Source of the DNA: an uncultured Cetobacterium sp.
GTDB lineage: Bacteria; Fusobacteriota; Fusobacteriia; Fusobacteriales; Fusobacteriaceae
Assembly: GCA_934085975.1 (NCBI GenBank)
Contig: CAKOHT010000010.1
Span: 1-57,570, forward strand
Direction: 5' to 3'
Length of the DNA stretch: 57,570 nt
Positions 26,534 through 35,580 of the stretch are shown here, piece after piece. A program made the translations under genes and the position numbers. Positions within the stretch are counted from its first letter, which is position 1, and every line of letters begins with the position of its first letter. The notes under the pieces are model-generated. The model was given only the letters and a program-made list of their open reading frames with translations, was not told the origin of the DNA and searched no databases.

Positions 26534-26995
26534 CTATCCTTGTATCTTATTAACAATATTTGTTGTAGATTTTCCCTCTACAAATCCTAAAATTCTAACC
26601 TCTCCACCATTTCTTTCTACAATTTTTGTTTCAGGAAGATCATCCTTTGTATAATCTCCACCTTTCACATGAATCGAAGGTTTTAATTCATCCAATAACT
26701 CACATGGAGTATCCTCTTCAAATATAACTGTGTAATCTACCGCCTTTAATCCACACAGCATTTCAGCTCTATCCACCTCACTGTTGATTGGTCTGCTTTC
26801 ACCTTTTAATCTTTTTACAGACATATCTGAGTTTACTCCCACTATAAGGATATCTCCCTGCTTTTTGGCATCATTTAGATAACTTAGATGTCCCACGTGC
26901 AAAATATCAAAACATCCATTTGTAAAAACTACTTTTTTATTTTGTCTTTTTAACTCCTCTATTATTTGGGCTGCCATAGCTCTTTTTAAAATCAT
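26534..26995 (-). CDS. hldC: D-glycero-beta-D-manno-heptose 1-phosphate adenylyltransferase
   Basis: A stand-alone cytidylyltransferase-type domain (153 residues), equivalent to the C-terminal half of HldE/RfaE. It makes ADP-heptose for the LPS inner core. The nucleotide-binding motif is TNGCFDILHVGHLSYL (25-40); VGVNSDMSVKRLKG and the C-terminal VKGGDYTKDDLPE and EGKSTTNIV are typical of RfaE2. The separate kinase half is not in the window. Start at ATG 26995 behind AGGAGAG. It leads the operon with tsaE, tsaB and the flavodiiron gene. Its presence is direct evidence of heptose-containing LPS. Confidence 0.92.
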   Translation of the reverse strand: MILKRAMAAQIIEELKRQNKKVVFTNGCFDILHVGHLSYLNDAKKQGDILIVGVNSDMSVKRLKGESRPINSEVDRAEMLCGLKAVDYTVIFEEDTPCELLDELKPSIHVKGGDYTKDDLPETKIVERNGGEVRILGFVEGKSTTNIVNKIQG

Positions 26996-27115
26996 ATATA
27001 CTCTCCTATTATACCGTCTTTTTTATGCCTTCTATTATATCATAATTTTTAAACTTATATACACCTCCTGGTTTTTTTTCTTATCTCATGCTACACTATT
27101 TTGGAGGTGATTTTT

Positions 27116-27691
27116 TTGAGAATTTTAGGTATTGATCCGGGTACTGCAATTGTTGGATACTCTATTGTGGATTATAAGGCAAATAAAATTAATTTAATAA
27201 AATATGGTTGTGTTTTTACTGATAAAAACCTTCCCATGGAGGATAGACTTCTACAGATTTTTAATGAACTTGAAGAGATTATAGATTTGTATGCCCCACA
27301 GTTTATGGCTATTGAAGAACTTTTCTTTTTTAAAAACAATAAAACTATTATCAGTGTTGGACAAGCTAGAGGGGTTATCATTCTAGCTGGTAAAAAAAAT
27401 AATTTGCAGATAGAGAGCTATACACCACTTCAAGTTAAAATGGGAATTACTGGGTATGGTAAAGCTGATAAAAAACAGGTACAACTGATGGTCCAAAAGA
27501 TTTTAAAATTAGATGAAATTCCTAAGCCAGATGATGCCGCTGATGCCATAGCTGTAGCTATTACGCATATTAACTCCCTCACTAATTCTCTGTATACTCC
27601 TAAAGTGGTAGCGCCTATAAAAGTAGAAAAAGAGATTAAAAGTAATAGAATGACTGCAAAAGAGTTTAGGGAGCTTCTTTTAAAAAAATAG
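27116..27691 (+). CDS. ruvC: Holliday junction resolvase RuvC (TTG start)
   Basis: RuvC cuts Holliday junctions made by RuvAB. From the TTG at 27116 the protein has 191 residues. Acidic catalytic residues sit in GIDPGTA (5-11), AIEELFFFKN (about 65-74) and DAADAIAVAITH (about 140-151). The TTG follows GGAGGTGA by five bases; the more upstream frame start at 27101 would include that site in the coding region. The C-terminal tail after residue 160 is lysine-rich. It stands alone ahead of the exporter genes, with no obvious terminator after it. Confidence 0.95.
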   Translation: MRILGIDPGTAIVGYSIVDYKANKINLIKYGCVFTDKNLPMEDRLLQIFNELEEIIDLYAPQFMAIEELFFFKNNKTIISVGQARGVIILAGKKNNLQIESYTPLQVKMGITGYGKADKKQVQLMVQKILKLDEIPKPDDAADAIAVAITHINSLTNSLYTPKVVAPIKVEKEIKSNRMTAKEFRELLLKK

Positions 27692-27768
27692 TTATTTTAT
27701 AAAAAAAAGAATGAAATATTATCCAACTTCAGTATTAACAATAATAACTAAAGTTTACGGGAGGCTTT

Positions 27769-29022
27769 ATGAAAAATCTGTATATATATTTCTTTCTTTT
27801 TATAGTTCCCGCGTTTTCTCAAGAACTAACTTTAGAACACGCTATAAATTTGACTTTAAAAAATGAAAAAACAATAAAAAATTCTGAAGTTTCACTTGAA
27901 AATGCTCAGTTGGATTTGAGCATTGTCCTAAAAACTGCTCTTCCTAATATTGTTCTAAATGGAACCTTTGAAAATTCAGAATACACAAGGACAATTGCAA
28001 ACAACAGTAATACCAAAACCACATATCAGCAGGCGCTCACGATCTATCAACCAATTTTTCAAGGAGGAGCTATTTTAGGAGGAATCGAAGGTGCAAAAGC
28101 CTTCAAAAATATCGCAAACTTAAACTACCTTTCCACTTTAAGAGACACACGTCTAAATACAATCAATATCTACTGCAATATTTTAATTTTACAAAACAAT
28201 TTACATATCTATACTTCATCCAAGAATCAACTAAAAGAAACTTATAATAGTCAACAAGAGCAATTAAAAATGAACCTTGTCACACTGGCTGACCTTCTAA
28301 AAACTGAATCTTCTATACTGGAACTTGAATCTCAAATTATTGATGTTCAAAATCAAATTATAATTCAAAAATTAAATTTAAAAATACTCACTGGTATTTC
28401 AGAACAAGAAAATATCAATTTAAAAAAATTTATAATACCTTTCAATTTTTCTGAGACAATAGATTTTTCCTCAAACCTGTCTCACGCTTTAATCGGTAGC
28501 CTTTTGGCTAAAATAGCCGAAAATAATTTGGAGTTATCCGAGGCTGAAGCACTTATTGCCAGAGCAAATTTACTTCCCCAAATAAATGCTTTCGCTCAAT
28601 TAGGCGGAGTTCAGAAAAAAAAGTATAGTGAGACCATGAGTGATTCTTGGAGTGCTGGCCTTACCTTCACATGGAATGTCTTTAATTTTGGAAAAGACTT
28701 AGATAACTACGAAGTGGCTAAAAATAATAAAAAAATTCAAGAGACTAATAGCAAAATAACTCAAGATAATATAAAAATCAATGTTACTGACGCATATCTA
28801 CAAATTGTTAAATTTGAAAAATTAATAGACTCTAATTTGAAGAATTATCAAGCAACTAAGGAAAATTTGAATATCGATACTGCTCGTTATGAAAGAGGTC
28901 TTATCTCTACCATAGATTATCTTCTTTCTTTTTCACAATTTATTCAAGCCAGTGTTTCATATAATGTTGTAGTTTTACAATACTATGTTGCTTTTGAAAC
29001 ATATCGCTCATTACTTATTTAA
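27769..29022 (+). CDS. TolC-family outer-membrane efflux protein
   Basis: A 417-residue secreted protein with a signal peptide (KNLYIYFFLFIVPAFSQ, about 2-18). Two OEP repeats of long helices and short strands follow (TLEHAINLTLKNEKTIKNS; repeat 2 from about 235 with AEALIARANLLPQINAF). TolC trimers form the outer-membrane duct of tripartite exporters. It is slightly shorter than E. coli TolC. It starts after GGGAGGCTTT and is followed at once by its adaptor and ABC genes, which define a single export machine. Confidence 0.9.
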   Translation: MKNLYIYFFLFIVPAFSQELTLEHAINLTLKNEKTIKNSEVSLENAQLDLSIVLKTALPNIVLNGTFENSEYTRTIANNSNTKTTYQQALTIYQPIFQGGAILGGIEGAKAFKNIANLNYLSTLRDTRLNTINIYCNILILQNNLHIYTSSKNQLKETYNSQQEQLKMNLVTLADLLKTESSILELESQIIDVQNQIIIQKLNLKILTGISEQENINLKKFIIPFNFSETIDFSSNLSHALIGSLLAKIAENNLELSEAEALIARANLLPQINAFAQLGGVQKKKYSETMSDSWSAGLTFTWNVFNFGKDLDNYEVAKNNKKIQETNSKITQDNIKINVTDAYLQIVKFEKLIDSNLKNYQATKENLNIDTARYERGLISTIDYLLSFSQFIQASVSYNVVVLQYYVAFETYRSLLI

Positions 29023-29058
29023 TAAGTTTAGTCTATAACAAATTGATGGAGGTTCAAA

Positions 29059-30246
29059 GTGAAAAAAAAGTGGATTATATACTCCTTAATCATAGTTATT
29101 TTACTCTCTATTTTTCTTTATTTTTATTTTATGAGTAATAAAATAAGTGCTACTAAAGTTACAAAAGAAAATTATACAGAAAAAATTCTTGTGACTGGAA
29201 CTATTCAAGCTAAAAATTTTTCTCTTCTAACATCTGGCATCAACGGAACTATTGAAAACATATACATTCGAGAGGGTGAGCCAATAAAAAAAGGAGATAT
29301 TATTGCAAAACTTGACACCCAAGAAATTGAGGCCGATATCAATCAAGCAAAAGCTCTTTATGAAAAGGCAAAATTTGATTTAGCTACCGTCAATACTGTT
29401 AATTTTGAAAGTGCTAAATCCCAATTATCTTCTTCTCAAATCAACTATAATATTGCAAAAAATGAATTTCTTGACTATCAAGATCTGTTTAAGAAAAAAT
29501 ACATCAGTAAACTAGATTATGACTTAAAAAAACAAGCCTTTATCAATGCTGAAAATACTTTGAAAAATGCTCAACTCAATTTAAAAACTTTAGAAACTGG
29601 AGGTTCTACCAATAAATCTTTCTTAGAAAGCGTAAAATCTGCTGAAAATGCTTTGATTTCCCTACAAAAAAATCTTTCAAAATATTATATATACGCTCCA
29701 TATGATGGGTTTATCACCACAAGAAATGTTGAGGTTGGTCAAACAGTTGCTCCCTACACAAATATGTTTGAAGTCTCCTCCAATAATGAAAAAGTAGTCA
29801 GTATCGATTTAGATGAAAAATATACTAATAGAATCCATTTGGGTTCTCCCATTAAAATCTATCCCTATGCCGATACTTCTAAATTTTCTTTAGGAAAGTT
29901 ATATTATACCAGTAATAATGTAGATAATGCCGCTGGAACTCTTGAAATAAGAGGGAATATTGAAACTATTTTACCAGAATTTTTATTCAACAGCACTGTT
30001 AACAGCATTATCGAAGGACAGACTTTTAAAAATTCTATTCTTCTTCAAGGTATTTATATAATACAAAAGAAAAATAAAACATATGTGTATATACTAAAAA
30101 ATAATAAATCAAAACTTGTTGAAATTGAAGGCACTCCTGTAATTGATGGCTTTATTGTTACAAAGGGGTTAGAGAATGGCGACGTTGTCTTGTCCCCTAA
30201 AAATATAACTGATAATATTCGTGTAACTCCCTCTTTTGATTCATGA
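29059..30246 (+). CDS. Periplasmic adaptor (MacA/HlyD-like), GTG start
   Basis: A 395-residue adaptor with one N-terminal membrane anchor (about 5-25). A lipoyl-like half-domain follows (GTIENIYIREGEPIKKGDII, about 68-87), then a helical hairpin (about 100-200), the second lipoyl half (YAPYDGFITTRNVEVGQTV, about 213-231) and a beta-barrel. It links the inner-membrane ABC pump with TolC. Start GTG at 29059 after GGAGGTTCAAA. MacA-like by gene order; substrate unknown. Confidence 0.88.
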   Translation: MKKKWIIYSLIIVILLSIFLYFYFMSNKISATKVTKENYTEKILVTGTIQAKNFSLLTSGINGTIENIYIREGEPIKKGDIIAKLDTQEIEADINQAKALYEKAKFDLATVNTVNFESAKSQLSSSQINYNIAKNEFLDYQDLFKKKYISKLDYDLKKQAFINAENTLKNAQLNLKTLETGGSTNKSFLESVKSAENALISLQKNLSKYYIYAPYDGFITTRNVEVGQTVAPYTNMFEVSSNNEKVVSIDLDEKYTNRIHLGSPIKIYPYADTSKFSLGKLYYTSNNVDNAAGTLEIRGNIETILPEFLFNSTVNSIIEGQTFKNSILLQGIYIIQKKNKTYVYILKNNKSKLVEIEGTPVIDGFIVTKGLENGDVVLSPKNITDNIRVTPSFDS

Positions 30247-30280
30247 GCTGTAAAAATATTTTTTTAAAGGAGCTGTTGAA

Positions 30281-31477
30281 ATGAGATATGAATTTAGAGT
30301 TAGTATTAATTTTATGACTCATAATAAAGGGCAATCTCTTTTTATAATCTCCGCCATTGCCCTAGGAGTTGCTGTACAAATTTTTATAGCCTCTCTTATT
30401 ACATCCTTACAAGCTAGTCTTATACAAAGAATTCTTGGAGATTCTCCTCACATATATATCGACGACGGAAATATGAGAGATAAGCTACTACTTATAGAAG
30501 ATATGCCAATTCTTTATGGTAATTTTCCGACTACTCGAAATAAAATTGAAGATTTTCAGGAGATTACAATGTATCTAGATACTTTTGAAAAAATTGATGT
30601 CATTGTTCCAACTTTAGAAGGAAATGCTATCTACAGTAGAGATGGTAAAACTACATCTCTAACGATACGAGGAATGGAACTAAACTCTGGAGATAGACTC
30701 TACAACATAATAAACAGAATCATATCGGGGACTTCAACCCTCAATTCTGACAATATCTTAATTGGAAGAAGGTTGGCTCAAAATTATGAACTTCAAACTG
30801 GCGATATTATGCAACTTACCCTCCCCAATGGACAACTAGAAATTGTTCGTATCTCTGGAATTTTTGACTTAGAAAACGTCGCATCAAATACTAATCTTGT
30901 TATAATGGATATCAATAAAGCTCAAAGAATTTTTAATAAAAAAGGAGATATAACTCATATTAATATTCAAATCAAGGATGTTTTTGACGCTCCAACCCTA
31001 GCGGAAACTCTTCGAAAGCAATATCCAAATTTAGAGGTCGTCCCTTGGACAAGAGATGCTGAAAACATCTTAAAAGCATTACAATCTCAAACTGATACCA
31101 GCTTTATAATTCAAGTAGTTGTAACTCTTGCTACTTCTATGAGCATTGCCAGCGTTCTTCTAATCACCGTTCTTCAAAAGATGAAAGAGATTGGTATTCT
31201 TAAAGCTATGGGTGCTCTTGATAAATCCACAGGTTATCTCTTTATAATTCAAGGAGCTTTAATCGGCTTTTTAGGTTCCATACTGGGTTTATTTTTTGGT
31301 CTAGGAATAATCGAAACTTATGCAAAACTAGCTCAACCGACATTTAATATTGCTGTTCATCCTGAAAAATTAGTGTTAATAATATTTATTTCTACTCTAT
31401 CCGGTATAATTTCTGGTATTGTCCCGGCACGAAAATGTATGAAACTTAGTCCTATAGAGGTGATTAAAGGTGAGTAA
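30281..31477 (+). CDS. ABC transporter permease (MacB/LolC-like)
   Basis: A 398-residue FtsX-type permease. One helix near the N-terminus (about 17-40) is followed by a large periplasmic domain (about 41-270) and three C-terminal helices (about 272-295, 320-345, 360-382; IASVLLITVLQKMKEIGILKAMGA). It differs from E. coli MacB, where ATPase and permease are fused. The shape suits either lipoprotein release or MacAB-type export; the TolC and adaptor neighbours favour export. Start after AAAGGAGC. Confidence 0.88.
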   Translation: MRYEFRVSINFMTHNKGQSLFIISAIALGVAVQIFIASLITSLQASLIQRILGDSPHIYIDDGNMRDKLLLIEDMPILYGNFPTTRNKIEDFQEITMYLDTFEKIDVIVPTLEGNAIYSRDGKTTSLTIRGMELNSGDRLYNIINRIISGTSTLNSDNILIGRRLAQNYELQTGDIMQLTLPNGQLEIVRISGIFDLENVASNTNLVIMDINKAQRIFNKKGDITHINIQIKDVFDAPTLAETLRKQYPNLEVVPWTRDAENILKALQSQTDTSFIIQVVVTLATSMSIASVLLITVLQKMKEIGILKAMGALDKSTGYLFIIQGALIGFLGSILGLFFGLGIIETYAKLAQPTFNIAVHPEKLVLIIFISTLSGIISGIVPARKCMKLSPIEVIKGE

Positions 31478-32162
31478 AGAGGTTTTACAACTTATAAATA
31501 TCGATAAATCATACGGTAAAAAAGTTATTACAAAAGTCCTTAATAATATAAATTTAACATTTTATGAAGGAGAATTTGTCGCTATAATTGGTCAAAGCGG
31601 TAGTGGAAAAAGTACTCTACTCAATATAATCGGTTCACTTGACAAACCTACTTCAGGAGATATACTGTTTAAAGGGAAGAATATTTCTCACTTTACCAAT
31701 AATGATATGGCAAATTTTAGAAACAAATCTATCGGTTTTATTTTTCAATTTCACTTTTTACTTTCTGAATTCGATGTTTTAGAAAATGTCTTAATGCCAA
31801 CTTGGATAAAGTATGGTTCTGATACCGAAAAAGAGAAAGGAAGAGCTCTTGAGCTTCTTGAATATGTTGGATTAAAAGATTTTATAGATCGAAATTCCTC
31901 CAATCTTTCTGGTGGACAGCAACAAAGAGTAGCTATCGCCCGTGCTCTTATGAATAATTCTGACATTATTTTAGCGGATGAACCCACTGGAAATTTAGAC
32001 TCAGAGAGTAGTAAACAAATCTATAAACTCCTAAGAGAAATTAACCTTAAATTTAAAACAACTTTTATAATTGTGACTCATGATCCGCGTATTTCTGATA
32101 TGTGTGATAGAGTAATTGAAATTATGGATGGAAAAATAATTAAAGATGAAATCAAAAAATAA
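31470..32162 (+). CDS. ABC transporter ATPase (MacB/LolD-like), GTG start
   Basis: A 230-residue ATPase: Walker [10 protein letters not shown] (about 40-48), Q-loop in [19 protein letters not shown] (about 88), signature [15 protein letters not shown] (about 146-160), Walker [14 protein letters not shown] and H-loop IIVTHD. It energises the adjacent permease. The GTG start overlaps the permease end by eight bases. The transcript ends at the strong hairpin at 32161-32208. Confidence 0.93.
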   Translation: MSKEVLQLINIDKSYGKKVITKVLNNINLTFYEGEFVAIIGQSGSGKSTLLNIIGSLDKPTSGDILFKGKNISHFTNNDMANFRNKSIGFIFQFHFLLSEFDVLENVLMPTWIKYGSDTEKEKGRALELLEYVGLKDFIDRNSSNLSGGQQQRVAIARALMNNSDIILADEPTGNLDSESSKQIYKLLREINLKFKTTFIIVTHDPRISDMCDRVIEIMDGKIIKDEIKK

Positions 32163-32208
32163 AACTGACCAAAAAATCTTATTTTTAGGTTTTTTGGTCA
32201 GTTTTTTT
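32161..32208. terminator. Bidirectional terminator, exporter / aminotransferase
   Basis: A long stem (AAAACTGACCAAAAAA 32161-32176, with its complement ending about 32206) flanked by A- and T-runs lies exactly between the converging genes. Confidence 0.88.
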
Positions 32209-33397
32209 ATCTACTATTATACTCTTTCAAGCCAATCTCTATTATCTTAATAGCTTTTTCTAATCTATCTAATTCTAAAGCATATGATATTCTAACTTTA
32301 TTCATTCCTAATTCTTCATTCTGGTAAAAACCTTTTGCTGGTGCTAACATAACTGTTGAATTATCATATAAGAACTCTCCCAGCAACCATTTAGAAAAAT
32401 CTGTTGCATCTTTTACAGGTAACTCCACAATACAATAGAATGCTCCCTCTGGTCTGTTCAATGTCACTCCCTCTATTTCACTCAATCCCTCATATAAAAA
32501 ATTCCTTCTCTCCATATATTTTTGATTAACAGCTTTATAGTAGTTTTCACCCATACATCTATATAGTGCCTCTGCTCCAACCATATCAAGCGTTGATATA
32601 GATAATCTTGATTGGCACAACTTCAAAATGTATCCCATAAACTCTTTATTTTTATTCAATATAGTTCCTACTCTTGCCCCACAAGTTGAAAACCTTTTTG
32701 AAATTGAATCTATAAGTATTACTCTTTCTAAATTGTCCACAAAAGTTCCACAACTAACCGTATCCTTACCGTCATAGATAAATTCTCTATAAACTTCATC
32801 ACTTATTAAAAATAGATTTCTATCTTTTGAAATCTCATTTAACATCAACAACTCCTCTTTCGAATAAACTGCACCTGTAGGATTTCCAGGATTTGAAAAC
32901 ATTATAGCCTTTGTTCTTTCTGTAATTAAGTTTTCAATTATATGCTTTTCTGGGAGCTTAAAATTTCCTTCAAATTTTGTGGGTATTCCTATAACTTTTA
33001 TTCCTAACATAGCAAAAAAACTATTATAATTTGCATAGTATGGTTCAGGAATTAAAACTTCTTCGCCCGCATTAAAAAGTGTCATCAATGTAAAAAGTAG
33101 TGCTTCGCTTCCTCCAGCGGTTATCAATATTTCATCAGTTTCATAACTCATCCCTAAACCTTTATAGTACTTTTGTACTGAATCTATCAACTCTTTTCTC
33201 CCGGATGAATCTGAATACGCTATTGTTTTCTCTCCAAAATTTTCTATCGCTTGAAAAAACTCCTTTGGAGTTTCTAAATCTGGCTGACCGATATTTAAGT
33301 GTATTATATCTATACCAGCTTCTCTAGCTTTTTTTGAATATGGTATTAACTCTCTCACTGGAGATGTTTTTAAATTTTGTATATTTTTTGAAAACAT
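32207..33397 (-). CDS. Class I/II PLP-dependent aminotransferase
   Basis: A 396-residue cytoplasmic aminotransferase of the aspartate aminotransferase group. It has HLNIGQPDLETPKEF (about 35-49), the SNPGNPTGAVYS motif (about 170-181), SDEVYREFIYDG (about 203-214), the PLP lysine in SISKRFSTCGARVG (about 235-248, Lys near 238) and the C-terminal RISYAL. Substrate cannot be told from sequence alone; aspartate or aromatic residues are possible. Monocistronic, with its own promoter (33426-33454) and terminator. Confidence 0.9.
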   Translation of the reverse strand: MFSKNIQNLKTSPVRELIPYSKKAREAGIDIIHLNIGQPDLETPKEFFQAIENFGEKTIAYSDSSGRKELIDSVQKYYKGLGMSYETDEILITAGGSEALLFTLMTLFNAGEEVLIPEPYYANYNSFFAMLGIKVIGIPTKFEGNFKLPEKHIIENLITERTKAIMFSNPGNPTGAVYSKEELLMLNEISKDRNLFLISDEVYREFIYDGKDTVSCGTFVDNLERVILIDSISKRFSTCGARVGTILNKNKEFMGYILKLCQSRLSISTLDMVGAEALYRCMGENYYKAVNQKYMERRNFLYEGLSEIEGVTLNRPEGAFYCIVELPVKDATDFSKWLLGEFLYDNSTVMLAPAKGFYQNEELGMNKVRISYALELDRLEKAIKIIEIGLKEYNSR

Positions 33398-33425
33398 CTG
33401 TCCCTCCTACAAAAACCTTTTTTAT

Positions 33426-33454
33426 ATTATATCAATCTCTTAGCTCAATGTGAA
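33426..33454 (-). promoter_or_regulatory. Promoter of the aminotransferase gene
   Basis: TTCACA (33454-33449) and TATAAT (33431-33426), 17-base spacer, minus strand, about 30 bases before the start codon. Confidence 0.7.
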
Positions 33455-33464
33455 GTTTTTTTAA

Positions 33465-33493
33465 TTGAAGTGTTCCTTAAACTCTGATATAAT
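33465..33493 (+). promoter_or_regulatory. Promoter of the DUF308-like gene
   Basis: TTGAAG (33465-33470) and TATAAT (33488-33493) with a 17-base spacer, divergent from the aminotransferase promoter 10 bases away. Confidence 0.7.
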
Positions 33494-33531
33494 TCAATTA
33501 TTAACTATTCTTTAATAAGGAGAGATTTATC

Positions 33532-34080
33532 ATGGCAATAAAACTAAAATCAATTTTCTTAACACTGGGGATTTTTTATGTTTTAATAGGTGCTCTTGGA
33601 ATTAGCAACATTGGATTTTTTAATAAAAATATAGAATATATTATAAGTATTATCCTATTTTTAAATGGTATATATCATATTTTCTATTCTATGACTAACC
33701 GAAAAACTCCATACTTCCATTGGGGTCTTGTTCTGGGTGAAGGAGTGGTGGAGCTTCTATCCGTAGCAGTTGTTCTTTTAAATACTTTTACTAGTCAACT
33801 ATTTTTTACAAGTTATATCGGAGGACTTCTTTGCTTAAAAGGTTTGGTTTTAATCTTAGGCAGGGATAACAAACTTACGTCTTGGGAAAGTACTAACGCT
33901 AAAGTGAAGGTTTTAGTTATTATAAAAGGTCTTTTACACTTTTTATTTGGCTCTTTAATCATAATACTACCTTTATTAGCTGATAAAGCTGTCTATGTTG
34001 TTTTTGGATGGTATATCCTATTTTTAGGAATCCATTTTTTAACAGAGGAGTATATCAACAACAAAAAAAGTGATGTTTAA
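33532..34080 (+). CDS. HdeD/DUF308-like membrane protein
   Basis: A 182-residue inner-membrane protein with about six helices in three hairpins, each helix pair separated by a short charged loop (FNKNIEYI; GRDNKLTSWESTNAKVK). This matches DUF308 (HdeD, linked to acid resistance in E. coli), though the similarity is mostly hydrophobic pattern. Its own promoter and AAGGAGAGA site make it a monocistron. It has no exported domain. Role uncertain. Confidence 0.65.
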   Translation: MAIKLKSIFLTLGIFYVLIGALGISNIGFFNKNIEYIISIILFLNGIYHIFYSMTNRKTPYFHWGLVLGEGVVELLSVAVVLLNTFTSQLFFTSYIGGLLCLKGLVLILGRDNKLTSWESTNAKVKVLVIIKGLLHFLFGSLIIILPLLADKAVYVVFGWYILFLGIHFLTEEYINNKKSDV

Positions 34081-34084
34081 TACA

Positions 34085-35578
34085 TCACTTTTTCCATATA
34101 TAAATCTGAGATTTTTCATAGTTATTCAAGCCCATAAACCAAAGTAATATTCCATAAGCTATACTATAAAGTGCTACTTTTACTAAAAAGTTTAAATAGC
34201 TAACCTCCTCTATATATATATTTAAAATATACCCAAATATCATTACAATCATTATCGGTATTGACATCTTAAAAATATTTTTCCAAAACTTAACTATATC
34301 CAATTTTACTGAAACTTTATAATAGATATTCATAACTATTATTTGTCCTAAAATGAAGGAAAGACCTGTGGCTATCGCACACCCTATCGCTCCCACTTTT
34401 TTTACAAAAATAATACTAAAAATTACATTTAAAACAGCTATTACAAAATAAACCACAGACCTGAACTGGTGCATATTTTTGGCTTGCATTATACTCACAC
34501 CAGTACTCTGAATTAAAGGAACTGTCAGAGGAATCATTATCCACAACGCTATACTATACGCCTCAATGTACTGTTTTCCAACCCATAAAATTATGAAATC
34601 TTTTCCAAATAATATAAATCCAGAAGATATCAGCCCCAAAAGAATATATTGTAATCTTCCTATTTTCAGAAACATTTCATCTATTTCTTCATGCTTTTCT
34701 TCCACTATCAATCTATTTATTCTTGGAAATAAAACTCCTGAAACAGCTGAGGCAAATCCCATATAGAGAGTATTAAAAATCGCACCTACAGAATATATTG
34801 CAATTCCTTGAACCCCAACATATTTTCCTATTATAACCCTATCTGTCCCCCAATAAACTTGATCTATTAAAACATTTAGAAAAATAAAAAATGAATATAT
34901 AAATATCTCTTTTAAAATATCATTATTGAATTTGGAAAATTTTATTTTCATTCCCAATTTAAAGGCATATATTATATCAAACAGATAGGAGAGAATAGCA
35001 AAACATACCGTGGCAATAGTCACTGCTATCAGCCCAAATCCGTTCATCATTAGAATTGCTCCCACAATTGGATTCAATATTATCGTCAAAAGCTTTATAC
35101 CTCTTTGATATAAAAATTTTTCCTTAGATGTTATATTGGTAGAAAACACACCCATTGGAAAAGATATAATCACATTTAAAGCTAAAATTACAAATACTGC
35201 TTTTGTTTTTTCAAGCTCCTGTACTGTAAATCTTTCCCCAAAAAACTCTCCTATATTTACATAGATATAAATACCTATAATAAAAGCTATCAACATTAAA
35301 ATAGAAAAAATCACTAAAAACATTCCATTCATGGATTTTTCCTCTTCTATTTTTCCCTCAGCTCGATATCTCGTTGTATATCTAAGCATTGTATTCCCCA
35401 ATCCCAAATTCAAAATAGCTATATATCCCATTATCGATTGAACCAATGAATTTATTCCATAGTCCTCTTGCCCTAAATATCTCATGTATAGAGGCGTATA
35501 CAGAATTTGAATGATTGAGCTTACAACTATTGTCATCATTGAAAGAGCTGTTCCTATTTTCAGTTCATTTCTAGCCAT
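34085..35578 (-). CDS. Polysaccharide flippase (Wzx/MOP family)
   Basis: A 497-residue protein with about 14 membrane helices. It has family features such as YTPLYMRYLGQEDYGINSL near the start (about 28-46), TDRVIIGKYVGVQGIAIYSVG (about 245) and GAIGCAIATGLSF (about 395). It flips lipid-linked glycan across the inner membrane. The ATG at 35578 follows AGGGGTGA; an earlier GTG overlaps the previous stop. It is the last gene of the GT2-pyruvyl transferase-flippase cluster, four bases after its neighbour. Surface polysaccharide or O-antigen is the likely cargo. Confidence 0.88.
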   Translation of the reverse strand: MARNELKIGTALSMMTIVVSSIIQILYTPLYMRYLGQEDYGINSLVQSIMGYIAILNLGLGNTMLRYTTRYRAEGKIEEEKSMNGMFLVIFSILMLIAFIIGIYIYVNIGEFFGERFTVQELEKTKAVFVILALNVIISFPMGVFSTNITSKEKFLYQRGIKLLTIILNPIVGAILMMNGFGLIAVTIATVCFAILSYLFDIIYAFKLGMKIKFSKFNNDILKEIFIYSFFIFLNVLIDQVYWGTDRVIIGKYVGVQGIAIYSVGAIFNTLYMGFASAVSGVLFPRINRLIVEEKHEEIDEMFLKIGRLQYILLGLISSGFILFGKDFIILWVGKQYIEAYSIALWIMIPLTVPLIQSTGVSIMQAKNMHQFRSVVYFVIAVLNVIFSIIFVKKVGAIGCAIATGLSFILGQIIVMNIYYKVSVKLDIVKFWKNIFKMSIPIMIVMIFGYILNIYIEEVSYLNFLVKVALYSIAYGILLWFMGLNNYEKSQIYIWKK

Positions 35579-35580
35579 GT

